Shown here: positions 27,585-36,296 of the stretch, piece after piece
Layout of the letters: every line of letters begins with the position of its first letter
Numbering within the stretch: the stretch's first letter is position 1
Assembly: GCF_025527015.1 (NCBI RefSeq)
Contig: NZ_JAODIM010000043.1
Span: 620,001-684,000, forward strand
Source: Winslowiella arboricola
GTDB lineage: Bacteria > Pseudomonadota > Gammaproteobacteria > Enterobacterales > Enterobacteriaceae
Direction: 5' to 3'
Length of the DNA: 64,000 bases
Translations under genes and position numbers: made by a program
Notes under the pieces: model-generated
What the model was told of the DNA's origin: nothing
Seen by the model: only the letters and a program-made list of their open reading frames with translations
Databases searched by the model: none

Positions 27585-28856
27585 TTACCAGCACACCAGG
27601 CAGTAATGCTTTTTGCCACGACGTAACAGGGTAAAACGACCAAACAGTTTGTCACTGTCATTGAAACGGTATTCCGCATCCGACTGCTTTTCACCGTTAA
27701 CGGTAACCGCATTGGAACCAATCATGGTGCGTGCCTGGCCGCGGGAAGGCACCAGCTCAGCATTGACCAGCGCCTGTTGCAGATCGTCTTCCGCCGCCAG
27801 GCTGATGGTTGGCATACCATCCTGCGCCAGCTGTTCGAAGTCTGCTTCGGTCATCTCACTCATTGCACCGGAGAACAGGCTCTGCGTAATACGTTTAGCC
27901 GCCGCCAGCCCCTCTTCGCCATGCACCAGGCGTGTCACCAGATCCGCCAGCACATACTGCGCACGCGGCGCTTTACCGCTGGTTTTATCTTCTTCTTCCA
28001 GCGCATTGATCTCTTCAATGCTCATAAAGGTGAAGAACTTCAGGAAGCGGTAAACATCGGCATCAGCAGTGTTGATCCAGAACTGGTAGAACTTATACGG
28101 ACTGGTCTTTTTCTCATCCAGCCAGACCGCGCCGCCTTCGGTTTTACCGAATTTGGTGCCATCAGCTTTGGTGATCAACGGCACGGTCAGGCCAAATACC
28201 TGGTTCTGATGCAGACGACGGGTTAAATCAATACCTGAGGTAATATTGCCCCACTGATCGGAACCACCAATCTGCAGCACCACATTGTGACGCTCATTAA
28301 GACAGGCAAAGTCATAACCCTGCAGCAGGTTATAAGAGAACTCGGTAAACGAGATGCCCTGGTCGTCACGATTCAGGCGCTGCTTAACCGCTTCTTTGTT
28401 AATCATCTGATTAACCGAGAAGTGCTTACCAATATCACGCAGGAAGGTCAGCACGCCCATGCCACCAAACCAGTCGTAGTTATTGGCGGCAATCGCGCTG
28501 TTGTCGCCGCGGTTAAAATCGAGGAAAGGCGCAACCTGCTGACGGATCTTTTCAACCCATTCGTTAACCGTATCAGTGGTATTCAGTTTGCGTTCAGCTG
28601 CTTTGAAGCTTGGGTCGCCAATAAGGCCGGTTGCGCCACCGACCAGCGCCACAGGCTTGTGTCCGGCGTCCTGAAAGCGTTTCAGGCAAAGCAACGGCAC
28701 CAGATGCCCCAAATGCAAGCTATCGGCGGTCGGATCGAAACCGCAATAGAGTGCGATTGGCCCTTGCGCCAGTCGTGCTGCTAGCGCGTCCTCATCCGTT
28801 ACCTGGGCGACAAGGCCCCGCTCTTGCAATTGTTTAATCAGGTTACTGCTGGCCAT
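27585..28856 (-). CDS. tyrS: tyrosyl-tRNA synthetase
   Basis: Class I synthetase, 423 residues (E. coli 424). HIGH motif as HLGH in [17 protein letters not shown] equivalent KFGKT, and a C-terminal S4-like RNA-binding domain. Start placed at [14 protein letters not shown] (28856) with GGAG upstream; the frame opening at 28913 adds 19 non-conserved residues. Essential cytoplasmic enzyme. Confidence 0.97.
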   Translation of the reverse strand: MASSNLIKQLQERGLVAQVTDEDALAARLAQGPIALYCGFDPTADSLHLGHLVPLLCLKRFQDAGHKPVALVGGATGLIGDPSFKAAERKLNTTDTVNEWVEKIRQQVAPFLDFNRGDNSAIAANNYDWFGGMGVLTFLRDIGKHFSVNQMINKEAVKQRLNRDDQGISFTEFSYNLLQGYDFACLNERHNVVLQIGGSDQWGNITSGIDLTRRLHQNQVFGLTVPLITKADGTKFGKTEGGAVWLDEKKTSPYKFYQFWINTADADVYRFLKFFTFMSIEEINALEEEDKTSGKAPRAQYVLADLVTRLVHGEEGLAAAKRITQSLFSGAMSEMTEADFEQLAQDGMPTISLAAEDDLQQALVNAELVPSRGQARTMIGSNAVTVNGEKQSDAEYRFNDSDKLFGRFTLLRRGKKHYCLVCW

Positions 28857-28979
28857 CAAAGACTCCATGTAAAAACGACTGCACCTAAGCTGGTACACAG
28901 CTTTCCGCTGCACGCGGAAGAAAAATATGCGCTATAGAATAAAGCGCGGCGGCGCTCAGTGCCAGCGTATTTCAGCAAT

Positions 28980-29636
28980 TTACGGCGCCAGTCGGTCGAT
29001 TTTCCAGCCTTCACCGTCACGCTGATAGAAGAAGCGATCGTGCAGACGGTGTTCGCCCCCCTGCCAGAACTCCATCGAATCGATTTTGATGCGGAATCCG
29101 CCCCAGAAACTGGGTAACGGCACCTCACCCTGCAGAAATTTCTGCTTCAGTTCGAGGAATTTGCTCTCCAGCACGCCGCGCGCGGAAATACGGCTCGACT
29201 GTTGCGATACCCAGGCACCAATCTGGCTGTCGCGCGGGCGACTGTGGAAATATTTCAGCACTTCCAGCGGCGACAGTTTCTCCACGCTGCCCAGCACCAT
29301 TACCTGGCGCTCCAGCATATGCCACGGAAACAGCAGGCTGATGCGCGGATTATGCTCCAGCTGCTGCGCTTTGCGGCTGCCGAGGTTGGTGTAAAACACC
29401 ATGCCCTGCTGATCGTAGTGTTTCAGCAGCACAATGCGCTGATAAGGCTGGCCGTGCTGGTCGACGGTGGCCACACTCATGGCGGTCGGGTCGGGAAGTT
29501 GCGCATCGCAAGCCTGGCGCAGCCAGTGTTCAAACAGATCCAGCGGCTGCTCTGGCAGATCCTTACGACGCAACCCCCCGCGGGTATATTCACGACGCAG
29601 ATGGGCAATCTGTTGCAGGTTATCGCTATCGGTCAT
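28980..29636 (-). CDS. pdxH: pyridoxamine 5'-phosphate oxidase
   Basis: FMN enzyme that makes pyridoxal 5'-phosphate. 218 residues from [20 protein letters not shown], exactly the E. coli length; the frame opening at 29654 adds six residues. Conserved [18 protein letters not shown] and the C-terminal [14 protein letters not shown] that binds FMN and PLP. Stands between tyrS and mliC as in E. coli. Confidence 0.97.
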   Translation of the reverse strand: MTDSDNLQQIAHLRREYTRGGLRRKDLPEQPLDLFEHWLRQACDAQLPDPTAMSVATVDQHGQPYQRIVLLKHYDQQGMVFYTNLGSRKAQQLEHNPRISLLFPWHMLERQVMVLGSVEKLSPLEVLKYFHSRPRDSQIGAWVSQQSSRISARGVLESKFLELKQKFLQGEVPLPSFWGGFRIKIDSMEFWQGGEHRLHDRFFYQRDGEGWKIDRLAP

Positions 29637-29702
29637 AGAAAAGGCTTCTGGCAAAAAAAGGGTAAAGCCATTGTGCGCTTCACCCTGATGAACTTCAACG
29701 AG

Positions 29703-30023
29703 TTAACTGCCGGATTGCAGCTGACAGTCATTGACGATAATTTTATCGTTACGTTCGATAAAGGCGCCATCGCCTTTCGACCAGAAGACATAGTTGCCAT
29801 CACTGTAACGGGTGCCGGAGGCTGCGGGTTGCTGCTTCAGAGTCAATGGCGTGCCGTCCATAATCAGGTTCACCTGCTGCTGGCTGTTATTTAACTTAAC
29901 GGTCAGTGGCAGTGTGCCACAGCGATAGTGCAGCGTTTGAATCTGATCGCCTCGCGGATGCGATAACAGGCCGCAACCCGATAAGGTTAATAGCGCCGTG
30001 GCGATGATCAGGCACTTTTTCAT
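29703..30023 (-). CDS. mliC: membrane-bound inhibitor of C-type lysozyme
   Basis: 106-residue lipoprotein (E. coli YdhA). Lipobox LSGC at residues 14-17. The MliC domain shows the YRCGTLPLTVKL strand and the inhibitory loop SGTRYSDGNYVFWSKGDGAF, whose serine and lysine insert into lysozyme in the known family. Two cysteines of the mature domain probably form a disulfide. Sits between pdxH and anmK as in E. coli. Confidence 0.92.
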   Translation of the reverse strand: MKKCLIIATALLTLSGCGLLSHPRGDQIQTLHYRCGTLPLTVKLNNSQQQVNLIMDGTPLTLKQQPAASGTRYSDGNYVFWSKGDGAFIERNDKIIVNDCQLQSGS

Positions 30024-30036
30024 CCGTTACTCCTCG

Positions 30037-31158
30037 TTAATGTGATGTGCTGCGGTTAGCGGGATAGATTGCCCCTAACACCGAGGCTTCACTGGCGCCG
30101 GTAACCGAGGGCAAATTGCCAGGCAGACCCGATAAAGTCCGATACGCCAGCCAGGCAAACGCCAGCCCTTCCATATCGTCGCCACTGATCCCCAGCTGAT
30201 CGGTGGTGATCACCTCGGTGCCAGCCAGCAGCGCGGCGATCCGCGCCATCAGCAGTGGATTGCGGCTGCCGCCGCCACACACCATCAACCGATCGCAGCC
30301 GCCACTAAGCAGCACCTGCTCGGCGATGGTGGTCGCGCTAAGCTCCACCAGCGTCGCCTGCACATCCTGTGGCGCCAGCGCCGGAAATGCCTGCAACTGC
30401 TTTTCTACCCAGCTGAGATTGAAATATTCACGGCCGGTGCTTTTTGGCGCCGGGCGCGCAAACCAGGGATCGGCGAGCATTGACTGTAACAGCGGCAACA
30501 CCACTTTTCCGCTGCTGCCCCAGGCACCATCTTTATCATAGCCCTTGCCGCGCTGACGCCAGATCCATGCGTCCATCAGCATATTACCCGGGCCGGTATC
30601 GTAGCCACGCACTGGCATGTCGGGGATCAACAGTGACAGGTTGGCGATACCGCCGATATTCAGCACCATGCGTCGCTCGGTAGCGTGCATCAGCAGGGCC
30701 TGATGAAATGCCGGCACCAGCGGCGCGCCCTGCCCACCCAGCGCCATATCACGACGACGAAAATCACCGACCACGGTAATCCCGGTGGCAGCCGCAATCT
30801 GATTATTATCGCCGATCTGTAAGGTGTTAGGCGCATCGCCCAGCGGTTCGTGCCAGACGGTCTGGCCGTGGCAGCCAATGGCGGTGACATCGGACGCTTC
30901 CAGTCCCTGTTGCTGCATCAGAACCAGCACTGCTTCTGCAAACAGGCGGCCCAGTCGGGTATCCAGCTGGCCCAGTTGCGACAGCGTAAGCGTTTGCCCC
31001 TGACAGATCGCCAGAACCTGCTGTCGCAGATCGGCCGGTATCGGATGGGTGTAACTCGCCTGTTGCGCGACCATACGCTGGTCGATGGCCGCCAGCACGA
31101 CATCAACGCCATCGAGGCTGGTGCCGGACATCACACCAATATAACGTCCTGATTTCAT
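30037..31158 (-). CDS. anmK: anhydro-N-acetylmuramic acid kinase
   Basis: 373 residues (E. coli 369). Opens the 1,6-anhydro ring and phosphorylates anhMurNAc during murein recycling. ASKHA-fold motifs: [14 protein letters not shown] at the N terminus, [31 protein letters not shown] and [13 protein letters not shown]. 14 bases upstream of mliC on the same strand, probably co-transcribed. Confidence 0.97.
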   Translation of the reverse strand: MKSGRYIGVMSGTSLDGVDVVLAAIDQRMVAQQASYTHPIPADLRQQVLAICQGQTLTLSQLGQLDTRLGRLFAEAVLVLMQQQGLEASDVTAIGCHGQTVWHEPLGDAPNTLQIGDNNQIAAATGITVVGDFRRRDMALGGQGAPLVPAFHQALLMHATERRMVLNIGGIANLSLLIPDMPVRGYDTGPGNMLMDAWIWRQRGKGYDKDGAWGSSGKVVLPLLQSMLADPWFARPAPKSTGREYFNLSWVEKQLQAFPALAPQDVQATLVELSATTIAEQVLLSGGCDRLMVCGGGSRNPLLMARIAALLAGTEVITTDQLGISGDDMEGLAFAWLAYRTLSGLPGNLPSVTGASEASVLGAIYPANRSTSH

Positions 31159-31444
31159 TTTATTGCCTTATTATCGCGCCACAATCGCCGGGCATACATC
31201 TCAGCCTGGCAAAAACGACGCTGTAATTCTATGATTAATTGCCGTTTTTTGAGCCGAGTAACGCTTTTTCGTAATAATCCTGACTCGCGCCATGGTCATT
31301 GCTTTTTTGTTTACTCACCCTCAGGTATGCTGCGCGCTTCGCCTTTTTCGACTAAAATCCGCATCAGGCCGGACTTGTGCCATATACTATGGTTATCAAT
31401 CGCTGCCGCTTTTGCGCAGCAACTGAGTAATAAGGAGCTCCACA

Positions 31445-31912
31445 ATGATCAAGCGTTTATTTATCGTGGCATTAGCCGGGATGACGCTGGCAGGATGTAC
31501 CAATACGGATACCCTTTCCGGTGACGTATATAGCGCGTCTGAAGCCAAACAGGTACAAAATGTCACATACGGTACGCTGGTTTCCGTGCGCCCGGTGAAG
31601 ATTCAGGGTGGCGATGAGAGCAACGTAATTGGTGCAATTGGCGGTGCGGTACTCGGCGGCTTCCTCGGAAACACCATTGGTGGTGGCAGCGGGCGCAGTC
31701 TGGCTACTGCTGGTGGCGCGGTACTTGGTGGCGTCGCGGGTCAGGGCGTACAGGGTGCGATGAATAAGGCCGATGGTGTGGAGCTGGAAATCCGTAAAGA
31801 TGATGGCAATACCATCATGGTGGTGCAGAAGCAGGCCGCCAGTCGTTATGCAGTCGGCCAGCGTGTGACCATGGCCTCAAATGGCAGTCAGGTTACCGTC
31901 TCTCCACGATAA
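31445..31912 (+). CDS. slyB: outer-membrane lipoprotein SlyB
   Basis: 155 residues. Lipobox LAGC, then a glycine-zipper region (GAIGGAVLGGFLGNTIGG and GGAVLGGVAGQG) of the 17 kDa surface-antigen family, which inserts in the outer membrane. In E. coli and Salmonella SlyB is PhoP-controlled and stabilises the outer membrane under stress. I see only one PhoP-like half-site (TGTTTA near 31306), not a full box. AAGGAG before the ATG. Convergent with slyA. Confidence 0.95.
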   Translation: MIKRLFIVALAGMTLAGCTNTDTLSGDVYSASEAKQVQNVTYGTLVSVRPVKIQGGDESNVIGAIGGAVLGGFLGNTIGGGSGRSLATAGGAVLGGVAGQGVQGAMNKADGVELEIRKDDGNTIMVVQKQAASRYAVGQRVTMASNGSQVTVSPR

Positions 31913-31920
31913 TCTGAACG

Positions 31921-31951
31921 AAAAAAACCGGCGTCGAATACGCCGGTTTTT
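31921..31951. terminator. bidirectional terminator between slyB and slyA
   Basis: ACCGGCG, loop TCGAATA, CGCCGGT, with seven A on one side and five T on the other, so it can end both convergent transcripts. Confidence 0.9.
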
Positions 31952-31960
31952 GTTTACAGG

Positions 31961-32398
31961 TTATTCTGCTTTGTGGTGCAGCTCGAGAATATTCTTCTCC
32001 AGTCGCGCAATCAGCGTCACCAGTTGATCGATCTCCTGACCTGAAATACCGGCCAGAATATCATCGCGAGTGGCATCAATCACATGCTCCACCTCACTGA
32101 TAATCGGTTCCGCTTCTTTCGTCAGTTTAATGCGTTTGGCACGACGATCGTTGACACAAGTGCAGCGGGTGATCAGCCCTTTCTCCTCGAGCTGATCCAG
32201 GGTTCGGACCAGCGAGGGTTGCTCAATACCAATTGCCTTGGCCAGCTGAATTTGTGACTGTTCCGGCGGCAATTGATGAATATTATGCAGTGTGACCCAA
32301 TGGGTCTGCGTCAGCTCCAATGGCTTAAGCCGTTGATCAATCAAAGCGCGCCATATGCGCACCAATCGTGCCAGGTCCGTTCCTAGTGGCGTATCCAT
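31961..32398 (-). CDS. slyA: MarR-family regulator SlyA
   Basis: 145 residues (E. coli 144). Winged helix with recognition region [27 protein letters not shown] and wing DRRAKRIKL. SlyA counters H-NS at horizontally acquired and virulence genes and responds to small aromatic ligands. Two SlyA-like palindromes lie just before its start, consistent with autoregulation. Confidence 0.96.
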   Translation of the reverse strand: MDTPLGTDLARLVRIWRALIDQRLKPLELTQTHWVTLHNIHQLPPEQSQIQLAKAIGIEQPSLVRTLDQLEEKGLITRCTCVNDRRAKRIKLTKEAEPIISEVEHVIDATRDDILAGISGQEIDQLVTLIARLEKNILELHHKAE

Positions 32399-32413
32399 TT
32401 CATCTCCTTATAA

Positions 32414-32439
32414 TTAGCTTGCTAGCTATCAAGCTTGAT
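32414..32439. promoter_or_regulatory. two SlyA-type operators before slyA
   Basis: On the minus strand CTAGCAAGCTAA (32414-32425) matches the SlyA consensus TTAGCAAGCTAA at 11 of 12. Directly beside it ATCAAGCTTGAT (32428-32439) is a perfect palindrome of the same AAGCTT type. Confidence 0.65.
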
Positions 32440-32644
32440 TCTAGACTATTCTGCGAGTTTACAGGACAAAATACAAATTCTGAGCTAACACACACGCGAA
32501 AGAGTGTATAAATTTCGTGTAAGCCCGCATTATTGCTGTTAACAAAGGATATGCTGCCGCACTTTTTGTTTGCGGCTATATGAGGCGTAATGGAGGGAGA
32601 GAATGGACGTGTTAACAGGCGCCGGGTGGCCAGCGCCCTGCTGA

Positions 32645-33166
32645 TTACTTAATCACCCCGCAGGCAAAGCGGTCACCGCCACCGCCAAGCGGTTTTGGCT
32701 TATCGGCATGGTTATCGCCACCGACATGCACCATCAACGCCTTACCTGAAATTTCAGACAGTTTTTTTATCCGTGGCGCCAGCAATGGATACGTCGCCTT
32801 GCCATCAGCGGTGACAAACAGCGCCGGTAAATCGCCCAGATGGCCGTCCTGATAAGGACCAAGATGTTTACCGCTACTGGTCGGATCAAGATGGCCGCCC
32901 GCTGCACCCGCTGCCACCGTTTTACCGTCAGTGGTAGCGACATCGCAACTGCCTTTGGCATGCACATGGAAACCGTGTACTCCTGGCGGCAATCCGTGAA
33001 GATTCGGCGTAAATTCCAGGCCATACGGCGTTTCACTGATCGTTACCTGACCGATGGACTGGCCGGTCCCCTGCTTTGTCGCTTCGTGCAGTTCAACCTG
33101 TTCGCTGGCGGCCTGTGCAAAACCGCATGCCAGCAGCGCCAGTGCTGCTATACCGTAACCTTTCAT
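32645..33166 (-). CDS. sodC: periplasmic Cu,Zn superoxide dismutase
   Basis: 173 residues, same as E. coli SodC. Signal peptide ending AQA/AS. Copper ligands in HGFHVH, the zinc loop in GGHLDP and HLGDLP, and a C-terminal VGGDNHADKPKPLGGGGDRFACGVI with the last copper histidine and disulfide cysteine. In E. coli ydhIJK separate slyA from sodC; they are absent here. Confidence 0.96.
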   Translation of the reverse strand: MKGYGIAALALLACGFAQAASEQVELHEATKQGTGQSIGQVTISETPYGLEFTPNLHGLPPGVHGFHVHAKGSCDVATTDGKTVAAGAAGGHLDPTSSGKHLGPYQDGHLGDLPALFVTADGKATYPLLAPRIKKLSEISGKALMVHVGGDNHADKPKPLGGGGDRFACGVIK

Positions 33167-33254
33167 TGTGACTCCTTTGCGTTGTTTTCCAGACCCACTA
33201 AGCCTGGTCGCTTTTTCGCATTACGGGCAATAAAAGGTGACGATTTGCGTTTCT

Positions 33255-34151
33255 TTACGGCACATCGTAGCCGAGCGCCGCTTTACGAATGCGGAACCAT
33301 TGCTGACGGCTGAGCGTAATCTCCGTCGCCCGCACCGCTGTACGCACCCGTTCAATTTTACCCGAGCCGATAATCGGCAAAGGTTGCGACGGCAGACGCA
33401 TCACCCACGCATAGACGACCTGCTCAATATTGTCCGCCGCGGTTTCACTCATTACCGCCGTCAGTTCATCACGCAGCGGCTGGTATTGCGCAGCAGTAAA
33501 CAGCTCGCCGCCGCCGAGGCAGGACCATGCCATTGGTTTAACCCGCAGCTGCTGACACTGGTCCAGCGAACCATCAAGCAGTAGTGGCTGATGCAGTGGC
33601 GAAATCTCCAGTTGATTGGTGGCAAGGGTAAACGGCAGGCGGGATTGCAGCAGCGAGAACTGCGTCGGGGTAAAGTTAGACACGCCAAAATGGCGTACTT
33701 TGCCGCTCTGATGCAGCGAGATAAAGGCTTCGGCAATGTCATCGGCATCCATCAGCGGATCAGGACGATGGATCAGCAACAGATCGAGATAATCGGTATT
33801 GAAATAACGCAGTGAGTTTTCTGCGCTATGCAGAATATGGCGGCTTTCGGTAATATAATGACCGATTTTATGATCGGGATTGGCGGTAGTGGCGATACCG
33901 CATTTAGTTACCAGCTCCAGCTTCTGACGCAGTGACGGCGCCAGCCGCAGTGCTTCACCGAAGGCGGCTTCACACCGGTAGTCACCATAAATATCGGCGT
34001 GATCGGTAGTGGTGATCCCCAGTTCGAGATGCTGTTCGATAAACGCCACGCGCTGTTGCGGTGTCATTCCCCAGTCCATCAGGCGCCAGTAGCCCATTAC
34101 CAGACGTGAAAATTCCGGCCCCTGTGGCGCAATCTGCAGACGTTGTAGCAT
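33255..34151 (-). CDS. ydhF: aldo/keto reductase YdhF
   Basis: 298 residues, (beta/alpha)8 NADPH-dependent oxidoreductase. Catalytic tetrad regions: DHADIYGDY (Asp, Tyr), LELVTKCGIA (Lys), LLLIHRPD (His); NADP binding around PIIGSGKIERVR. Physiological substrate unknown. Next to sodC as in E. coli. Confidence 0.93.
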   Translation of the reverse strand: MLQRLQIAPQGPEFSRLVMGYWRLMDWGMTPQQRVAFIEQHLELGITTTDHADIYGDYRCEAAFGEALRLAPSLRQKLELVTKCGIATTANPDHKIGHYITESRHILHSAENSLRYFNTDYLDLLLIHRPDPLMDADDIAEAFISLHQSGKVRHFGVSNFTPTQFSLLQSRLPFTLATNQLEISPLHQPLLLDGSLDQCQQLRVKPMAWSCLGGGELFTAAQYQPLRDELTAVMSETAADNIEQVVYAWVMRLPSQPLPIIGSGKIERVRTAVRATEITLSRQQWFRIRKAALGYDVP

Positions 34152-34221
34152 GCGGTTCTCCCTGTGAAGTTAACTGTTTTAGCCAATCAGTATATACCCG
34201 TCAGGCGAGAAAAAACCGGCG

Positions 34222-34461
34222 CTAAAACAACGATGGCTGTTCCGGTTCTTCCGGCAGATCGTTTTTGCCGGCGCGTTGCAGACGCAGGAAACGCTGACGG
34301 CACAGACGCAGCACTTCGCGTTTTTGTGCATCACTGAACTTCATCCAGTTAAAACGCTCGTCGCGGCTACGCATGCAGCCACGACAGTAACCACGCTCAT
34401 CTGACTGACATATACTCCGGCATGGGCTGGGAACCGGGAAAAACTCAAGTTGCTCGGCCAC
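34222..34461 (-). CDS. ydhL: DUF1289 protein YdhL
   Basis: 79 residues. Four cysteines at 14, 18, 26 and 29 (C-x3-C-x7-C-x2-C) in the pattern CRSICQSDERGYCRGC suggest a small metal or Fe-S site; the C-terminal half is a basic helix. Family function unknown. 70 bases upstream of ydhF on the same strand. Confidence 0.9.
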   Translation of the reverse strand: MAEQLEFFPVPSPCRSICQSDERGYCRGCMRSRDERFNWMKFSDAQKREVLRLCRQRFLRLQRAGKNDLPEEPEQPSLF

Positions 34462-34502
34462 CTGGACTCCTGGGTAACAACACTGACTCTATTGAAGATC
34501 GC

Positions 34503-35429
34503 TTAGCCGCGTTCCGCAAGTGTCGTGGCGTCAATTCGCCGGAAATAGTCACGTAAAGCCTGTAGCACCTGGCGGGTTTTCTCCGGCAGCACGCGCTCAA
34601 GCGTCAGTGCCGTCAGCCTCAGCGACGCCGGACGCCACTCCGGCAGCAACAGCATCAGTTCGCCACTGCGCAATTTATCCTGAATCTCATACAGCGGTTG
34701 CAGCGAAATACCCTGTCCGGCAAGGGTAAAGTCGCGAATCACCGCCATACTGTCACTCATCACCTGCCCTTCAGCGATACGTAAGCGTACCGCCGGATAA
34801 TGGCTATGATGAAGTTCTATATTGCGCGCGTTAACGCCGCTGGCAGGCATACCGGTGATCCAGCGATGGCTGATCAAATCCTCAGGCGTTTCCGGTACGC
34901 CATGCAGCGAGAGATAGCGTGGTGACGCGCAGATCACCAGCGGCCACGCCACTAACTGATGGGCAATAATCGTGGTGTCAGTAAGCTGGCGATTAACCCG
35001 CAGCGCAATATCAATGCGATGTTCAATCATGTCCAGCACCTGGTCGGTGGCGACAATCCGTAACTGCAGGCCTGGATGTTGTTGCAGTAACGGTGCCAGC
35101 GCTTCGCACAACGGTTTGCCACCAATGCCGACAGTGGAAGAGATACGCAGCTCGCCGCTCAGCGTATCGCGCATCTCCGCCAGCCGCTGTTCGGCATCCC
35201 GGGCGCTGCTGAGCATCGCTTCACAGCCGGGGAAAAACGCCGCGCCGGCATCGGTCAGGGTTAATTTGCGGGTGGAGCGGTGCAGCAACGGCACGCCGAC
35301 TGCCGTTTCCAGCTGGCGTAAGTGCTGGCTGACCGCCGATGCCGAGATACCCAGCCGGCGTCCGGCAGCGGCCAGGGAGCCTTCACTGACCACGGTGGCA
35401 AACACCGCCATGCGATTAAGATTTTCCAT
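34503..35429 (-). CDS. LysR-family regulator
   Basis: 308 residues. N-terminal winged helix GSLAAAGRRLGISASAVSQHLRQLE, then a CrgA/DhcR-type sensing domain. Divergent from an NAD(P)-binding epimerase-like gene across a 112-base gap, the standard layout for a LysR protein and its target. Not at this place in E. coli. Confidence 0.88.
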   Translation of the reverse strand: MENLNRMAVFATVVSEGSLAAAGRRLGISASAVSQHLRQLETAVGVPLLHRSTRKLTLTDAGAAFFPGCEAMLSSARDAEQRLAEMRDTLSGELRISSTVGIGGKPLCEALAPLLQQHPGLQLRIVATDQVLDMIEHRIDIALRVNRQLTDTTIIAHQLVAWPLVICASPRYLSLHGVPETPEDLISHRWITGMPASGVNARNIELHHSHYPAVRLRIAEGQVMSDSMAVIRDFTLAGQGISLQPLYEIQDKLRSGELMLLLPEWRPASLRLTALTLERVLPEKTRQVLQALRDYFRRIDATTLAERG

Positions 35430-35541
35430 GATTCGTAAGTTTTACTTCATTTTGAAAGTAGAAATATGGCACTTATCGCCGCCATTGTTAAGCAGTAAAG
35501 TGCAATCACTCAGTATCACAACAGCAAACAAGGTGAAAAGA

Positions 35542-36186
35542 ATGAAAATTACCGTTATTGGCGCAACAGGTTTTGTCGGCCAGGACGTGGTAAAAGAAGC
35601 GCTGGCGCGCGGCCATCAGGTCACCGCCGTCTCGCGTTCCGGCAAGAATCTGCCACAGCATGACAATCTGACGCTGGCGACTGGCGATATTTATAACACT
35701 GAATGGCTCAGCGGTGTGCTGCAGGGGCAGGACGCGGTGATAAGCGCTTATAACCCGGGCTGGGCGGAAAGCGATCTGTATCAGAAATTCACCGAGGGCA
35801 GCGCGCAAATTCTTGACGCCGTCAGAGTCGCTGCGGTTAAACGCCTGCTGGTGGTGGGCGGTGCCGGTAGCCTGCAGGTGGCGCCGGGTGTCGAACTGGT
35901 GGATACCGAGGCGTTCCCGGCAGAGATTAAACCCGGCGCCCTCGGTGCGCGCGATCTGCGCAATAAACTGCAAAGCAGCGCCGCCGACCTTGACTGGACC
36001 TATCTGTCACCTGCCGCACTGTTGCAGCCCGGTGAGCGCACGGCGCAATTCCGTGTCGGCAGCACTGAATTGCTGATGTCCGGCGACCATCCGGCCTCAA
36101 TTAGCGTCGCGGATTTGGCTGTCGCTATCCTTGATGAAATCGAGTCTCCGCAACATTTACAACAACAGTTTACGGTTGCTTACTAA
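35542..36186 (+). CDS. NAD(P)-binding Rossmann protein, NmrA/epimerase-like
   Basis: 214 residues from ATG 35542. Begins MKITVIGATGFVGQDVVKEA, the GxxGxxG nucleotide-binding loop, then RLLVVGGAGSL and WTYLSPAALLQPG. Atypical short-chain fold of the group that includes YwnB-like and quinone/flavin reductase homologues. The larger frame from 34972 reads the LysR gene backward and is not the gene. Probably regulated by the divergent LysR protein. Substrate unknown. Confidence 0.85.
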   Translation: MKITVIGATGFVGQDVVKEALARGHQVTAVSRSGKNLPQHDNLTLATGDIYNTEWLSGVLQGQDAVISAYNPGWAESDLYQKFTEGSAQILDAVRVAAVKRLLVVGGAGSLQVAPGVELVDTEAFPAEIKPGALGARDLRNKLQSSAADLDWTYLSPAALLQPGERTAQFRVGSTELLMSGDHPASISVADLAVAILDEIESPQHLQQQFTVAY

Positions 36187-36195
36187 AGAGATCGT

Positions 36196-36215
36196 GCCCG
36201 CCCTGTGCGGGCTTT
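36196..36215 (+). terminator. weak terminator
   Basis: GCCCGC, loop CCTGT, GCGGGC, TTT. Confidence 0.5.
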
Positions 36216-36231
36216 CACATGTTTAGACCAG

Positions 36232-36248
36232 GTTAAGGTTACGCTAAG
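36232..36248 (+). promoter_or_regulatory. possible PmrA/BasR box before eptA
   Basis: GTTAAG-GTTAC-GCTAAG, two hexamers with five bases between, close to the PmrA layout (C/T)TTAA(G/T)-N5-(C/T)TTAA(G/T) (5 of 6 and 4 of 6). It lies 48 bases before the eptA ATG. Confidence 0.4.
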
Positions 36249-36296
36249 CTTTAGCGTCTATTCTTCAGGCAATGATTGTTATCTTTGCCGGAAATT

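Noticed and set aside
34428..34466. GGAACC and a CCAC near the start of ydhL
   Set aside because: Spacer is 22 bases instead of 15-16 and it lies within ydhL coding sequence.
34972..35541. 190-residue N-terminal extension of the NmrA-like protein
   Set aside because: Reads the divergent LysR gene backward; the Rossmann motif begins at the ATG 35542.
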